From contig NC_037653.1 in NCBI RefSeq assembly GCF_003254395.2, positions 248,001-312,000 on the forward strand: a stretch of DNA of 64,000 nt, in the 5' to 3' direction. The position numbers and the translations under genes were made by a program. The notes beneath the pieces are model-generated. The model did not search any database. It saw only the letters and a list, made by a program, of their open reading frames with translations, and was not told the origin of the DNA. This DNA comes from Apis mellifera. Its lineage: Eukaryota; Arthropoda; Insecta; Hymenoptera; Apidae. Every line of letters begins with the position of its first letter. Position 1 is the stretch's first letter. Below are positions 23,668-36,849 of the stretch, piece after piece.

Positions 23668-24509
23668 TATAATGAAGCAACAGTCTCAATATAAACGCCA
23701 GAAATGTCCGAGCCTATTTAGATGAAATGATATTCAAGATTCATCAGTATCATATTACCATATTATCATAAATTTGTAAAAAAATTAGATGTTAGAAAGA
23801 AATTATTCAAAAGAAGATAAATGATTTCAGATCAAAAATTCGAATCAAATTTTTGATTTATGATTTATTTTACTTGATCAATTATTTTTTTAATTATACT
23901 GTAACGTATAATTTATTTCTTTTTCTCAATATGTTTTATTGATCACTCATTTATTAGAAAAGTTTTATATATTATCTTTTTATACACGCATACCAATTCG
24001 ATTTAATCAATTTATAATAACAATTAATAACAATTAATTAATTTATTTATATAATTTTATTATGATAAAAAAATATTTGCTATATTCAACATACTTTTTT
24101 CAAAATTTATTGGATTTATCTGTTAGCAGCATGTAGCCAATGCTACTGTCGCGGATCGAAGGCATTTTGTAATTGGCCAGTATTTTATATTAATTCGTTA
24201 ACAAAAGTTTTTGAAAAGAAAAAAAAATGTTGCTTAAAATTATTTCAGGAGTTTTCAGTTAACGGATATTTCTATTTTATTTTGTGTATATACACTATAA
24301 TAATTACAATACATATAATTATACATAAATATAATTAGATGTAAACATATTTTTTTCTTAAAGTACTTTTCTTTTTTTCTCAATGTATATAATATATACA
24401 GTATAAACTATTTAATTTAGATATAGCGTAAATATAGATGTAGATATAAATATATAACAAGTAAATGAAAAGAATAATGATAAAGCTTCGAACTAAGCAT
24501 AGATATAAT

Positions 24510-25990
24510 TTCACAGATAAAATGAAATTGTAATCTTCGAGAAAAAGAAATAATTTAATATTATTTAAAGAGATCATTTGTTTTAAAAGAGCTAAAAAAA
24601 TATAAAACTGCTTATTCAAAAGCAGATTTACATAAAAAATATTAAAGTACAAAAATAGTGAAAAATTATCATCGCTTTATTAATATTTATTATTAATCTT
24701 TTAAAATATTAATTATTATATTATTAATAATTCTATTATTTATTAATAATTGTAATAAAAAATTATCTATATATAAAAAATTTATCTACAATTTTTTTTT
24801 TAATAAAGAAAAAAATGAATCGTTATCTGAAAAAATAATCATATAAAATAATATCGACTTAAATCGAAATAAGTCTTCGAGAATTATTAAATCAAATGAA
24901 TTCAATTCAATGAGAAATATGTATTTCAATGTTCATTTATTCCTTTTTAATTAAATTATATTTCAAAATTTTTTGATAACTTTTATGGAAAAATCTTTCA
25001 TCAATACTGCCATCCAATTAGAATTAGATTCATAAAAGAGACAATTGATATAATTATGAAAATGATTATACATATGATACAAATTCATAATAAATCCAGA
25101 AATAATCCATTATGAGAAAAAAATTTTATAATTAATAAATAATTAATAAATAAATAATTTTATAATTATAATGACATAATGATTTTACCAATAATAAAAT
25201 ATTTGATAGTAATAAAATATAATGCCATTACGAATATTTTATTTAGAAGAAAATGTTATATTTGTAATCAAAATCAAAGAATATTAATAGTTTATCAAAA
25301 ATGGAGATAATCAGTTTTTTTATTTTACATGTAAACATTCGATTATTTATTTTAATTATCTTATATTCACTTATCTTATAAAATATTTATTAAAAAATAA
25401 ATTACAAATGTAGAAAAATAAATTATTGAAACTCATAAATTGGAAAATCAAAAAGAATTTGCAAGTAAACTGAGTTTACTTGTTGTTATTCTAAAACCGG
25501 GCTTTAAAGACATCAACAAAAGAAGATTTTTTATCTCGGATAATGAATTAAATCGAGATTTTATATATCATTTAGAAATGATTTTAAAAAATTTTGTGAG
25601 AAGCATAAAATAAATATAAAAAAATTTGAAGAATATACATTAATTATTACAAAATTATGCATAAATTTTATAATTGGTATAAATTTCTTTGAATGACAGT
25701 AAATTTTATTGTATATATATATAATAAAATATGACCTTAATTCTTATTGGTCAATTATCGGAAGAAGTTGAAGCAGGCAATAAACATTTTTGATTATATC
25801 AGAAAAATTCATCAAGAAATTTTGCAAAGACACATGTAATTTGATCATGATTAATAGATTACTTTTAACATTTTTAATAAATTCTTAACTAACATGAACC
25901 AAGAAGCAAAAAAATAAAAACAAAACTATTTTTTAAAAAAATTATAGAAATACCTCTGCCATAAAAAAGAACTTCTTATGATGGAATAGT
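24510..25990 (+). pseudogene. Decayed repeat-associated arthropod protein, copy B
   Basis: Same protein as at 8,655-10,840, decayed independently. Readable pieces in order: a Lys-rich start with AKKYKTAYSK-like sequence (24,590-24,630); IKYNAITNILFRRKCYICNQ at 25,209-25,268, keeping a CxxC pair; KLENQKEFASKLSLLV then KPGFKDINKRRFFISDNE (25,435-25,545), matching the GNTN.GN.ARRFF motif; FRNDFKKFCEKHKINIKKFE (25,575-25,640); LIGQLSEEVEAGNKHF, stop, LYQKNSSRNFAKT (25,750-25,830); and MINRLLLT (25,857). Copy B lacks the sequence matching A's DFEYYTSGMPKLMLLQ. Together the two copies define one ancestral + strand frame of roughly 600 codons. Function unknown; resemblance to the multi-copy arthropod family is recalled, not searched. 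Confidence 0.6.
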
Positions 25991-26700
25991 TTTAATACTA
26001 ATAAAGAAGAAGAAGAATCATTTGATTAAAAACAATTTTCAGATAAAAATTTTAATTTAATTAATTCAAATACCATTTCAGATTCCAGTTTTTAAAAATT
26101 GAAACTATTCGTAGTGTTTTTTTTATCATTAAATTTAATAATTTATTGGTTTAAAAGATATTTAAAAAATATAAAAATATAAAGATATTTAAAAGATATT
26201 TAAAAAAATTAAAGAAATATTTTTAACAAATTATTTTAAATATCCTGTATATCCTAAATATCAAATATCAAATATGTTTAACTATCATTTCATCATCAGT
26301 GTTATTGAGACAATATTATCAAGAAGGAACAAATATTCCATTTCATCTGCGATTTATTTCGATTCCTGGTATCGAACAACGATAACCATATTGACGATCG
26401 AATATGTAATTATGTATTTCTATATCCTCAAATTTATTATGTATTATATACTATTATATAGATTTAATACAATTTATTATATATAAATATACAATTTTTC
26501 ATTTAAATATAAATAATTATTTATATTTTATATTAAATTTAGCATTATGTAATATATTCTTCATTTTTCAAATTGCACTTATTTATTTTCAAATTTTTAT
26601 ATTTCAGCAATCGATTTATTTATAATTATTTACATTTTATTTCGTTGTTTATAAAATAGTATAATATTTGTTTGGGATATTAATGATTCACATTGATATT

Positions 26701-27150
26701 CCACATGATATGGTTATCAATGTTCGTAATAATATAATTAAAAGGCAAATTTATATTAAAATAATTTTTAATTTTAATCAATTAAATTGAATCATTATTG
26801 CGATAATCTTATTTGAAAATTATTGTGCCCTAAATGATTCCTGTATCACATATAAATCTTATATAAAGATCATATACAGAATAAAGTGAAAAATACTCGG
26901 GAAAAACTATCACATAATATACCATTAATTGATAATAAATCCTGTTAATTTTACGATGTAACCAATAACTGATATTTTTTCAATTATATGAATATACATT
27001 CAAATTAATGAAACATTGAATAAAAAATTCAATTTTATAATACTGTACTTCGAAGCTTTGACTTATTTATTATATATGCATATCTCTATTTGAAAAAGTA
27101 AAGAGGAATGCAAGAAGTAGATCAATATTTCTTATATCTAAATGATTATA
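26701..27150. other. AT-rich stretch, nothing recognised
   Basis: Plain AT-rich sequence between the end of duplication copy B and the decayed coding block that follows. No open frame, repeat or RNA gene is apparent. Confidence 0.5.
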
Positions 27151-27154
27151 TAAA

Positions 27155-27955
27155 ATGGACAAGATACATATTCATGATCAAAATAAAATTCCTACAATAA
27201 ATCGTGAATACTCAAGTCGTGAAATCATTATTTATAATAATTACGATATTAAAATTCTATCGAAACCGAAAAATGTTAAACTATTCCATAAGTTTGAAAA
27301 TGGTAGATTTTTATGACAGATTTTTATGATGCATTTAACATTGTACTCAAATCTCACTATTCTATTGAATTTGAATATTCTAAGAAAATAATTAAAATAT
27401 TCAATGATCTTACGAAAATTGCGCCAGAGAAATATTCAAATTTAACAAAATTTGATATTATCAGCGTAAAAAAAGCTCAAAAGTAGTTTTAATTATAACC
27501 AGTACATATGATAAGTATCATGTTGCAGAAGCGATAGAAAATTGCAACGAAAATATAATGTCTATAATCGAAATCTCTTAGTTATATATTCCGTGAAGCA
27601 TTTTTATCATAATTTAGAAAGCCATATAATATCACTTCACAATATATATCGATTAAACGAGCATGTGTTCATAAACCAGAAAAATACACAACGAGACAAT
27701 TTCGATATTTAAATTTTTTATTTCGATATGTATCACTTAAGCGAAAAAATAATGAAGTGACTTTAGATAGTGGATATAATGAAACTCTAAATGAAGATTC
27801 TAGATGAAAATAATATAATAAAGCTAAAATGCAAAAATAAAATTATATAAAGTTCTCGACGATAAAACGAATGGCATATTGGCTACAATCATATCAGGAC
27901 AATGTTTTTCTTCGTTTATAGATGAGGAAGTGAACAAAATGTATGCTGAATGAAA
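27155..27955 (+). pseudogene. Unclassified decayed coding block
   Basis: A chain of short, protein-like + strand frames in slightly different phases. 27,155-27,318 gives MDKIHIHDQNKIPTINREYS and onward. 27,313-27,486 gives MTDFYDAFNIVLKSHYSIEF, then KIIKIFNDLTKIAPEKYSNL. A third, near 27,465-27,580, contains KSSKVVLIITSTYDKYHVAE. 27,619-27,807 gives KRACVHKPEKYTTRQFRYLN, then LDSGYNETLNEDSR. 27,860-27,955 gives LDDKTNGILATIISGQCFSS. Codon content is less biased than the flanks. I do not recognise the protein. It is directly followed by a piggyBac relic, so part may be the poorly conserved N-terminal region of that transposase, but an independent decayed gene is equally possible. Confidence 0.35.
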
Positions 27956-28019
27956 CTTGAAATTAGAAAAAAGTGAGTTTTTTCCGCACTCGTGTATATA
28001 ATACAAATCAAACGAAACT

Positions 28020-28200
28020 TGAAATTAGAAATCATGAAGAAATGAAAAAATATTCCTAGGATTGATTACATCGATGGAACTTGTAAAATTATTTTTTTTT
28101 TGAAACATTGATCATATTGATAACATTGAAATGTATTGTATAATAATATAAATATAATTTTTCATTTTATCAATAATGAATGTCGATAGATTTATCAAGA
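28020..28200 (+). pseudogene. piggyBac transposase relic (N-terminal domain)
   Basis: NHEEMKKY, a shift of frame, then LGLITSMELVKLFFF (28,033-28,101) matches the piggyBac motif in which an E-M/I-K-x-F-L-G-L-I..M-G-L-V-K-L block precedes the YWS motif. Here M-E replaces M-G and the P-S-L..YW part is lost. After a gap FHFINNE (28,160-28,180) matches the LHF.NN motif seen at 14,930 and 15,870. The catalytic domain is absent. With the elements at 15-17 kb and 54.4-54.6 kb this makes three separate piggyBac remnants in the window. Confidence 0.5.
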
Positions 28201-31200
28201 TACTATTTTTATCCAATCCAATCTACAATCTTCAAAAATATCAAGAAATAACTGAAAGGAAAAAATTTTGTAATATTAGTTCCATAATAATTTATATTTA
28301 AATATTACATTCTAAATGAAGCATACAAATATAGTATTAAAATTTTTTAAATAAGAATGATAATCATGGTATTCATGAAAATTTATTTAAAAAAATCACC
28401 AATATAAAAATTTTAATTCATAATAATCATAAATACCGAATTGTTAATAATATTTTAAATTTTAGGTAAGTTTATATAAAAAAATAAGAGTAAATTTAAA
28501 AGTAACAGATATTCTAAAGCATGATAATTTACACAATTGTTAATAAAAGCTTGTAAGTTTCAAACATAATGTCTTACAATAAAATTTTATGCGAATTTTT
28601 AAAAATAAATAATTCTTGAATTTACGTTAAATAAAAAAGAATCACTTAGAAGAAGAAAATTCGTCGTATTTTTTTACGTCCATTTATATAATACTTTTAA
28701 AAATAATCTATTTTTTTATTATTAAATGTTAAAATATTTCTTTTTATAAATATTATATCTCTATTAACAAATAATTACAAATAAATTTTAAAATTTTGAT
28801 TTTTACATTTTAAAAAATTTATACGTTTAATATATTTATTCTCGATGTACAATACGGAATATTGAATTTGTTTCTTGTTTGAAAAATGTAAATGATAGCT
28901 TTAAAGAAAGTTGTTTTATTTTCAGATATCATAGCATTCATGAAAAAAACATTTAATTTTAAATGTTCATAATAGTATTCTTTACTTCACAAAATGTAAT
29001 CATAAAAAATTTTTGTATCATGAACATTTTAAAACAACATTATTTTCGAACCAATTTGTAAATTTGTCTTCTATTATAAACATCATTAAACAAAATTTTT
29101 GAATTATTTATTTTTTCTATACATTTTACACTTTGATTATAATCTTATAAATCTGTTTTACATTAGTTACATAGGTGACAAATATGCTATGCATATAACA
29201 AGATAAGAATGAGTTCAAAATGACAATTTCTCCATTCATTATTATATTATATAATTTTTTATGAAATTTTTATAAAGTTTTAAATATTTTATAATTATAT
29301 ATTTATTTATTATTTATTTCGTATTTATCGTAAAATATAATTAAAAAATACATGGTTAGAAAAATACTTTATATTTATTGAAAAATATGCAAATGTGTTT
29401 TATTAATCTTTTCATACATATAAAATGTTTTTCTGTATCGTATGAAGACAAATCATCCAGATCAAAAAAACGGAAAGCATCAATATATTTCGAAAAATTA
29501 AATGAAAAATTGTCCCTAGTACTATAGTATAATAAGTATGACAATACGTAAAAGAAATAAAAAGAAAAAAGTGAAATAACTTTTCCTCTAATAAAAATCA
29601 GTTTTATTTATTTGACTTTTGTATTTTTATTTATAATAATGAGAAGCAGCTTTCTTATTTTTACGGATTTTTTCAATGCCTTACAAAGTTTATAAACAAC
29701 CAAACCAATAGTTACAATTCTAGATATAAAAAGAAAATCAATTTTTTTATGATAATTCTGATAGACATTAAAATTTTATTGAATTCTATCTCACATAGGA
29801 ATTTAGAGTAAAAAACAACTGATGATTTGGCTAAAGAAGTCGTTTCTGACTGATTGAATATTCTCATAATATTCAAAAATCTTTCATAAATCTAAAAGAA
29901 ATTGTTAAAAAACAAACATTTTCATTGCTAGAATAACAAAAAGTGAAGGATTCTATATAAGCAAATTTTACTTCCAATAATATTATAAGAATAATCATTT
30001 ATTTTAATTTGCACATAAAAAACTTAATCGTCAATATATTGTTACTGTAAATAGAAGAAGCAGAGCGAACCACCATTACATTGGAATTGTTAATAACCCT
30101 AAATGCAAATGTAACAAATGATGAAAGACTTAATTAGGATTTTTGACAATATTTCCTATATTTATTAGAAACCTGAATAAGAGAGGATTTCAACTATATG
30201 TTGATTCTTTAATATTCGAACCAACATTAAAGCATATGTATACACATAATGTTTCTCAATAGTTTTAATCTTAGGGTAAACACTTTTATATATTATTATT
30301 GTACTATCACTTATGTATTATCATTATTGCGTTATAATTAATATTGTATTCTCTTCTGTTGAAATAAATCTCCTAGAAAATTTTCTTAATAAAAAAAAAA
30401 AAATAATATAAGAGACAGTATACATAAGACTGCAAAACAAAAGAAAATATTAACAATATATACTCAAAATATGATATTATTTTAGAATCAAAAAAATAAT
30501 ATAAATTTTATTTTGAAATAGATATACTTAGTAAAAATATCCATGGTATCCGATATTATTAACAATTCATAAAATCCTAGTAAATAATAAAATAAATTTT
30601 TCAAAATTTCAATTATCGACTTTAAATATAAAGCTAATATTAATTATTTAATTACTTTATTACAAATACTTATGCATATTTTTAACATGCATTATACATA
30701 CAAAGAATTAATAAAAATTCAAGCGATGTATATTAGAATTATAATATTTCAGATTTTCCATTGTTTTAGTGGAAAGTGATGTGGACCGAGGAATAACTTT
30801 TTATTGAATATTGGCAAAAATATCTCGATAATCTGATAAACCTAAGACGAAATCTAAGAAAAAAATATTTAAAAGATTCTTTCGCGCTGTAATGTTATAT
30901 TGAAAGACTCTGGACAATAATGACAAAACGGAAAGAAAAGAAAATTTCCAGAAAAAAAATGATGGATATTTCCATGATTTTAGAACTAGTTAACCAATGA
31001 AATATTGAAATATATAAATATAAGTGAAGAATATAAGTGATATCCTGTCCCAACACTTTTGATATAATATTAAAATGTTATGGTAATCATTGAGAGATAC
31101 TAAAAGAGAGATTTTTATAAGAACATTTTAAAATAAAATAGAATAAGTTTTAAATTCTCTAATAATTGAAAATGCATAACACCACTTTTTCTTTCTCATG

Positions 31201-31730
31201 AAAAAAAAGAAAAATTATATTATTTTAGAAGTAAGAATAAAGTATTTTTCCTGGTAATACGTTAACAAAATGTTAACAAAAATAATGTTCGTAATAATAA
31301 CATATTTAGTATCAAGTATGAATAAAAATCAAAATAGAACAATAAGTTTAAGAATGTTTATATATAACTTAAGAATGGTTATATATAACTTATATATTAT
31401 GTTTATATATTAATTTTCAATATATTGCATAACTGTGTTTCAATTGGATCGTTTTAAATTTTCTTAGATTTTCAATATGTATTTGTATGAAATTATCAAA
31501 TTAAAATTTTGATTTTTCAATTTTTGAAATTTTTTTTCATGAAAGAAAAATCATTCGTAGTAATCTAAAATATTAATTAATACTAATTAATAGTTTCAAA
31601 AATTATTTATTTCATTGCATAAAGTCACATTATAGAATTATAAAAAATAATGGAAAACAACGTGCAATTTTAAAATTATAATAAAGCAAATCCTCATGAA
31701 AATTAGAATTTATCAATTTTAAATATTGAA
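28201..31730. other. AT-rich stretch without recognised features
   Basis: About 3.5 kb of AT-rich sequence. The only frames are short and of AT-driven composition (for example 29,356-29,544 minus, 62 codons). A short tandem duplication of AAGAAT.TTATATATAACTT lies at 31,350-31,392. The region 30,770-31,080 is slightly less AT-rich, but I see nothing codable in it. Confidence 0.5.
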
Positions 31731-31734
31731 TTAG

Positions 31735-32190
31735 AAAAAGAAAAACATATAGAGAACGAACAATAAAAGAACAATGAGTTTTTGATGATATTGAAAATAT
31801 AATAACAAAATAAATAATAACAAAATGAAATAATAAAAAAAAATCTTTATTTTGCTTTTATAAAATTGTAATATCGAAAATTTTAATTTACGATGTAAAA
31901 TTGTTTATTAATTACTTTTTCACAAAAAATAAGCAATAATTCAAATCTTTTAGATTATTTACAAAAGTAATTTCATAAGAAATAAGTTAGCAAAAGATTA
32001 GTTTTTGTAAATATCAATTTTAGCAAAATTTTATTTGTTAACAGCATTTTTCTCATTTGTTAGGATTGCTTTTGAAAAAATTAATATAATAACAAATCAA
32101 GAAATAAACTTCATGTTTATATCTGTGAAATTATTAAAATATTATGATATTAACACATATTTGAAATGTGAAATCTAAATAAAAGAAACA
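31735..32190 (+). repeat. Repeat family X, copy 1 (partial)
   Basis: This matches 35,710-36,120 in the same orientation over its whole length. Shared words include AGAACGAA.AATAAAA, AAATCTTTATTTT, TTAATTACTTTTTCACAAAAAA, TATCAATTTTAGC, ATTTTATTTGT, AATAACAAATCAA, AAACTT.ATGTTTATATCT and GATATTAACACATAT. The match ends where the 165-bp array begins, so this copy is cut short by the array or the array arose within an X element. The original function of X is unknown. Confidence 0.8.
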
Positions 32191-32204
32191 ATTTTTGATA
32201 TATT

Positions 32205-34770
32205 TTTCTTTGATTTTAATTTTTAATGATCAACTTGAAACGGAAAGAATCGATAATACTTAAAAGAAAAACTGAAAACATTTTTAAATATAAACTTGTC
32301 ATCAGAGATAGAATTTGATAGTTGACAATGTATCAATATTGTATACAATTAGAAAACACAATTTTAAGTACATATTTCTTTGAATCCAATCTTTATAATC
32401 AATCTTCAAAATGGAAAGAATTGATAATAAAAGAAAAAAAGCGGATAATTGTTAAACATGCATATATCAACAAAAATAGCATTCGATTATTGATGATGTT
32501 CCAATGTTGTCAAAATTAGAAAATACAATTTTAGGTGCATATTTCTTCGATACCAATTTTTATAATCAACCTGAAACGATAATATTCAAAAGAAAATAAC
32601 AGATAATTGTCAAGCATATAATTCGTCAACAAAAATAGTATTTGATTATTGATAATGTTCCAATGTTGTCAAAATTAGGAAATACAATTTTAGATACATT
32701 GTTATTTGATTTCAATTTTTATAATCAATGAAATGAAAAAAATCGACAATATTAAAAAAAAAAAAGCAGAATTTGACTGTTAAAGATGTCTCAATGTTGT
32801 TAAAAATAGAATGCACAATTTTAAATACACATTTTTTTTAATTTCAATCTTTATATTCAATCTGAAATAGAGAGAATCAACATTATTCATAAGAAGAACA
32901 CAAATAAGTGTCAAACATATATTTGTCAACAGAGATAGAATTTGATTGTTGACAAAGTACCAATGTTGTCACAATTAGAAAACACAATTTTAGATATATC
33001 TTTTTTTGAATTCAATTTTTATAATCAATCTGAAACGAAAAAAATCGACAATATTTAAAAGAAAAACACAAAACTATCTCTATACACAATGTCGAATCTA
33101 CATTGGTCAATAGAAATAGAATTTGACTTTTGATAATATTTCAGTGTTATCACAATTAGGAAACACAATTTTAGATACATCGTTCTTGGATTTCAATTTT
33201 TATAATTAAACTGAAACGGAGAGAATCGACAATATTCAAAAGAAAAACACAAATAATTTTCAAACATACATGTATCAACAGAGACAGCATTTGATTGTTG
33301 GCGATGTTCCAGTATTATCACAATTAGAAAATACTATTTTAGATACATCGTTCTTGGATTTCAATTTTTATAATTAAACTGAAACGGAGAGAATCGACAA
33401 TATTAATAAAAAGAAGAAGTTGACTATTAAAGATGTTTCAATATTGTCAAATTAATTTCAATTTTTATATTCAATCTGAAATGGAGAGAATCAATATTAT
33501 TCAAAAAAAGAACACAAATAAGTGTCAAACATATATTTGTCAACAGAGATAGAATTTGACTGTTGACAATGTACCAATGTTGTCACAATTAGAAAACACA
33601 ATTTTAGATTTATCTTTTTTTGAATTCAATTTTTATAATCAATCTGAAACGAAAAAAATCGACAATATTTAAAAGAAAAACACAAAACTATCTCTATACA
33701 CAATGTCGAATCTACATTGGTCAATAGAAATAGAATTTGACTTTTGATAATATTTCAGTGTTATCACAATTAGGAAACACAATTTTAGATACATCGTTCT
33801 TGGATTTCAATTTTTATAATTAAACTGAAACGGAGAGAATCGACAATATTTAAAAGAAAAACACAAAATATTCTCGAATATACATTTGTCAACAGAGATA
33901 AAAATTTGATTGTTGACGATGTTCCAGTGTTGTCATAATTAGAGAATACAATTTTAGATATATCTTTTTCTGATATCAATCTTTATTCAATCTAAAATGG
34001 AGAAAATTGACAATATTTAAAAAAAAAACAGATAATTGTCAAACATATTTGTCAATAGAGATAGAATTTGACTGTCGACAATGTACCAATGTTGTCACAA
34101 TTAAAAAACACAATCTTAAGTACATATTTCTTCGATTCTAATCTTTATAACCAATCTAAAACGGAAAGAATCGACAATATTTAAAAGAAAGAAACAGATA
34201 ATTGTCAAACATATATTTGTCAAGATGATAATATTTGAGAAGATAACATTTGATTGTTGACAATGTCTCAATGTTGTCACAATTAGAAACCCTATTTTAG
34301 GTGCATTTTTCTTCGATATCAATTTTTATAATCAATCTGATACGACAATATTCAAAAGAAAATAACAGATAATTGTCATTGCATTTATTCATCAACAAAG
34401 ATATTATTTGACTATTAACAATGTTCCAATGTTGTAATAATTAGAAAACACAATTTCAAGTATATCTTTCTTTGATTTCAATTTTCATAATCAATCTGAA
34501 ATGGAGAGAATCGATAATATTCAAAAATATTCATAATATTCGAAAATATTCAAAAACAGATTGTCAAATATATATTTATCAATAGAGATGGCATTTAATT
34601 GTTTACGATGTTTCAATTAGAAAACACAATTTTAGATATCTTATATATATATCTTTCTTTGATTTCAATCTTTATATTCAATTTCAATCAAACAAAGATA
34701 ATTGACAATATTCAAAAGAAAGAAACAGATAATTATCAAAATATACAGTAGAGATAGCTGACAAGCGAGA
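32205..34770. repeat. Satellite-like array, about 165-bp units
   Basis: About 15 diverged units share an (A/T)TTTGTCAACAGAGATAGAA core, then TTTGA.TGTTGACAATGT, CCAATGTTGTCACAATTAG, AAAACACAATTTTAGATA, TTTCAATTTTTATAAT and CTGAAACGGAGAGAATCGAC. The CAATTAGAAAACACAATTTT block recurs near 32,347, 32,510, 32,670, 32,805, 32,968, 33,155, 33,318, 33,582, 33,768, 33,935, 34,097, 34,277, 34,437 and 34,617. A higher-order copy is clear: 32,861-33,240 and 33,476-33,850 are nearly identical, offset 614 bases. Most units contain an inverted pair, TTGTCAAC and GTTGACAA, about 17-18 bases apart. No coding capacity; open frames inside are shadows of the repeat. Confidence 0.9.
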
Positions 34771-35709
34771 TCACATTTCAACTAGAAGATAGTAAATAGG
34801 ATACAAATACTTGAAAATTTTTCGAATCTACTAATTACAAAATTTACAATTACAAAACTAATTAGATATATATATATAAGATAAAATTATTAAAACTTTT
34901 TGTTTTATAAAAATATAATTTAATTATATAATTACATTATATTTTAACAATTTTATAATATAAATATATAATAATAATATAATAATATAATGCGAACATC
35001 CCTTAAAGTTCAACAATATATTATTTTAATTAAACGTATTATATTGTCGAATTATATTATTTCTTTGTTTTTTATCACACGGTGGTACTAAAATGCTTTA
35101 CATTTAAAAAATTAAGATTCCTGATATTAAGATTATTTAAAGATGCGATTAAAGTTTTATTTATAATAAACTACTTGTTGTCAACAGTATTGACAACAAT
35201 TGAATTTAGTATTTCTATTTTGTGCAAATTCATAGATATTATTGCATAAAATCTGGATTAATTGGAGCTATAAAGGCAATTGCAAAATTCTGTGAATGTG
35301 ATAAGTTATTCTCATTTGAAATGATATTCTGCCATTCTCATAGCATTTATAAGACAAATTATAGTCTAATATTGACAGATAAATATGATCTGCAAGAATG
35401 TTGAAGATCGTTTATCGTCGTGCTAGATTGAAATTGATTTGCTTTTTGAATTCCCGGTTGGCCTTATTTATAAAAATCGAATCATCACGAAAAAAAAAAA
35501 TGATTTTAGCAGAATTAGAAATATGATTTATAAAAAATTGAAAGTACCTAAAAGGATCATTTTGAATATACAATACATATAATGCAACTATCACAACATA
35601 AATGAATAAATTAGAATCAAATAATAGACAATCGATTGGACAAATTTGTAACATATAATAAATAATTATCATTTCATATTATGTATTTAAATTTTTTCTT
35701 AAATAAGAA
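34771..35709. other. AT-rich stretch between array and X copy 2
   Basis: TA-rich sequence fills 34,860-35,040. At 35,175-35,199 there is a perfect inverted repeat: ten-base arms TTGTTGTCAA and TTGACAACAA around CAGTA. Its core matches the TTGTCAAC/GTTGACAA pair of the neighbouring array, so it may be a collapsed relic unit. A 60-codon + frame (35,222-35,404) and an 86-codon minus frame (35,412-35,672) match nothing I know and may be chance. Confidence 0.45.
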
Positions 35710-36660
35710 GTAGATAAAAAGAAAAACAATAGAGAACGAATAATAAAAAAACAATGAATTTGTGATGATACTAAGCAAAATAAAATAATAAAAAAATCTT
35801 TATTTTATTTTTATGAAATTGAAACATTTTCGATGTAATTTACGATATAAAATTTTTTGTTAATTACTTTTTCACAAAAAATGAACGATGACTCAAATCT
35901 CTTGGAGATTATTCAAAAATGTAATATTCATAAGAGATCAAGGACTGCTTCCTTTAAATATCAATTTTAGCGAAATTTTATTTGTCAGATTTATTTTTCC
36001 CATTTATTAGAATTGCTTATTAAAATTTGAGAAAAATCAACATAATAACAAATCAACAAACTTTATGTTTATATCTATAAAATTATAAAATATTGATATT
36101 AACACATATGAAATGTAAACATCTATCCATTTATTATATAGATCTATTTAAAAATTCTTTGTATGTCCATGTTATCATAATTTCGATGAATATTATGAAT
36201 TATCTTGAAGAAGGATAACATATGATATATGAACAAAGAATTATATATCATGCTAGAAGATGCAATTTATATATAGTTAGATAGATAGTTTTGTCCAAAT
36301 CTAATATATATAAGAAAATATTTTGAAATGACTACACATAATTTTATTAACTAATGAAAAAATAATTAATCATTAGCATTAAAATATGCTAGTAAAAAAT
36401 AAAATAATAAACAAAATTGTATATAAAACTATTAATTATGTAACAAAAAAAAATGATATAGTAATATTACTACTAATAAAAAAAAATCCCATTCCATATC
36501 TAATCTATTGTGTAATGAATAGAATTACAATCTATAGAAGCTGATAATAAATTGTAAATAATAACGATGAAATTGATAATAAAATTTATGTAAAAAACCT
36601 ATAAGAATTCTAAGAAATAGGAATACAATGTAATTTTTCGCTATAACACTCGTGATTATT
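35710..36660 (+). repeat. Repeat family X, copy 2
   Basis: The first 0.4 kb matches copy 1 (31,735-32,190). The following part matches copy 3 (36,850-37,830): IYEQRIIYHARRCNL near 36,222 against SYEERIIYKMCNL near 37,287; the AAATATTTTGAAAT word near 36,317 against 37,380; and CATTAAAATATGCTAG near 36,378 against 37,453. The offset between copies 2 and 3 is about 1.06-1.08 kb, so they are head-to-tail neighbours. The recoverable peptides suggest decayed coding sequence of an unrecognised protein. Confidence 0.7.
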
Positions 36661-36849
36661 CAAACTACGCAAAATTTTTATTTAAAAAAAATATATAATT
36701 TTGACGAACATGCTTTTTTAAAATGAATGAATATTGTATATTTATTAAATCAATTAAATAATTAATTAAATTTCCCTTTTTGCATAGTCATTGAAAATCA
36801 TTATGTACCAAAATAATAATAATTTTCTATCCATTATCGATTTATTATA

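Larger units (their letters stand above)
22100..26700. repeat. Large diverged duplication, copy B
   Basis: This is the shorter copy of the unit at 2,140-11,350 (anchors listed there). It lacks the 18-bp array block, the mariner remnant and the 9.6-10.1 kb block, so it is the better guide to the ancestral layout: about 2.4 kb of non-coding AT-rich sequence, then about 1.5 kb of decayed coding sequence, then 0.6 kb of TA-rich tail. It includes a long TA microsatellite at 22,315-22,350 and carries repeat R at 23,385-23,667 in a position where copy A does not. Ends are approximate; no terminal inverted repeats or target duplication are visible. Confidence 0.8.

Noticed and set aside
33785..34322. 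Minus-strand frames of 64 and 68 codons in the satellite array
   Set aside because: Both are translations of the same repeat unit (ISEKDISKI and ISKKNAPKI starts) and have no independent support.
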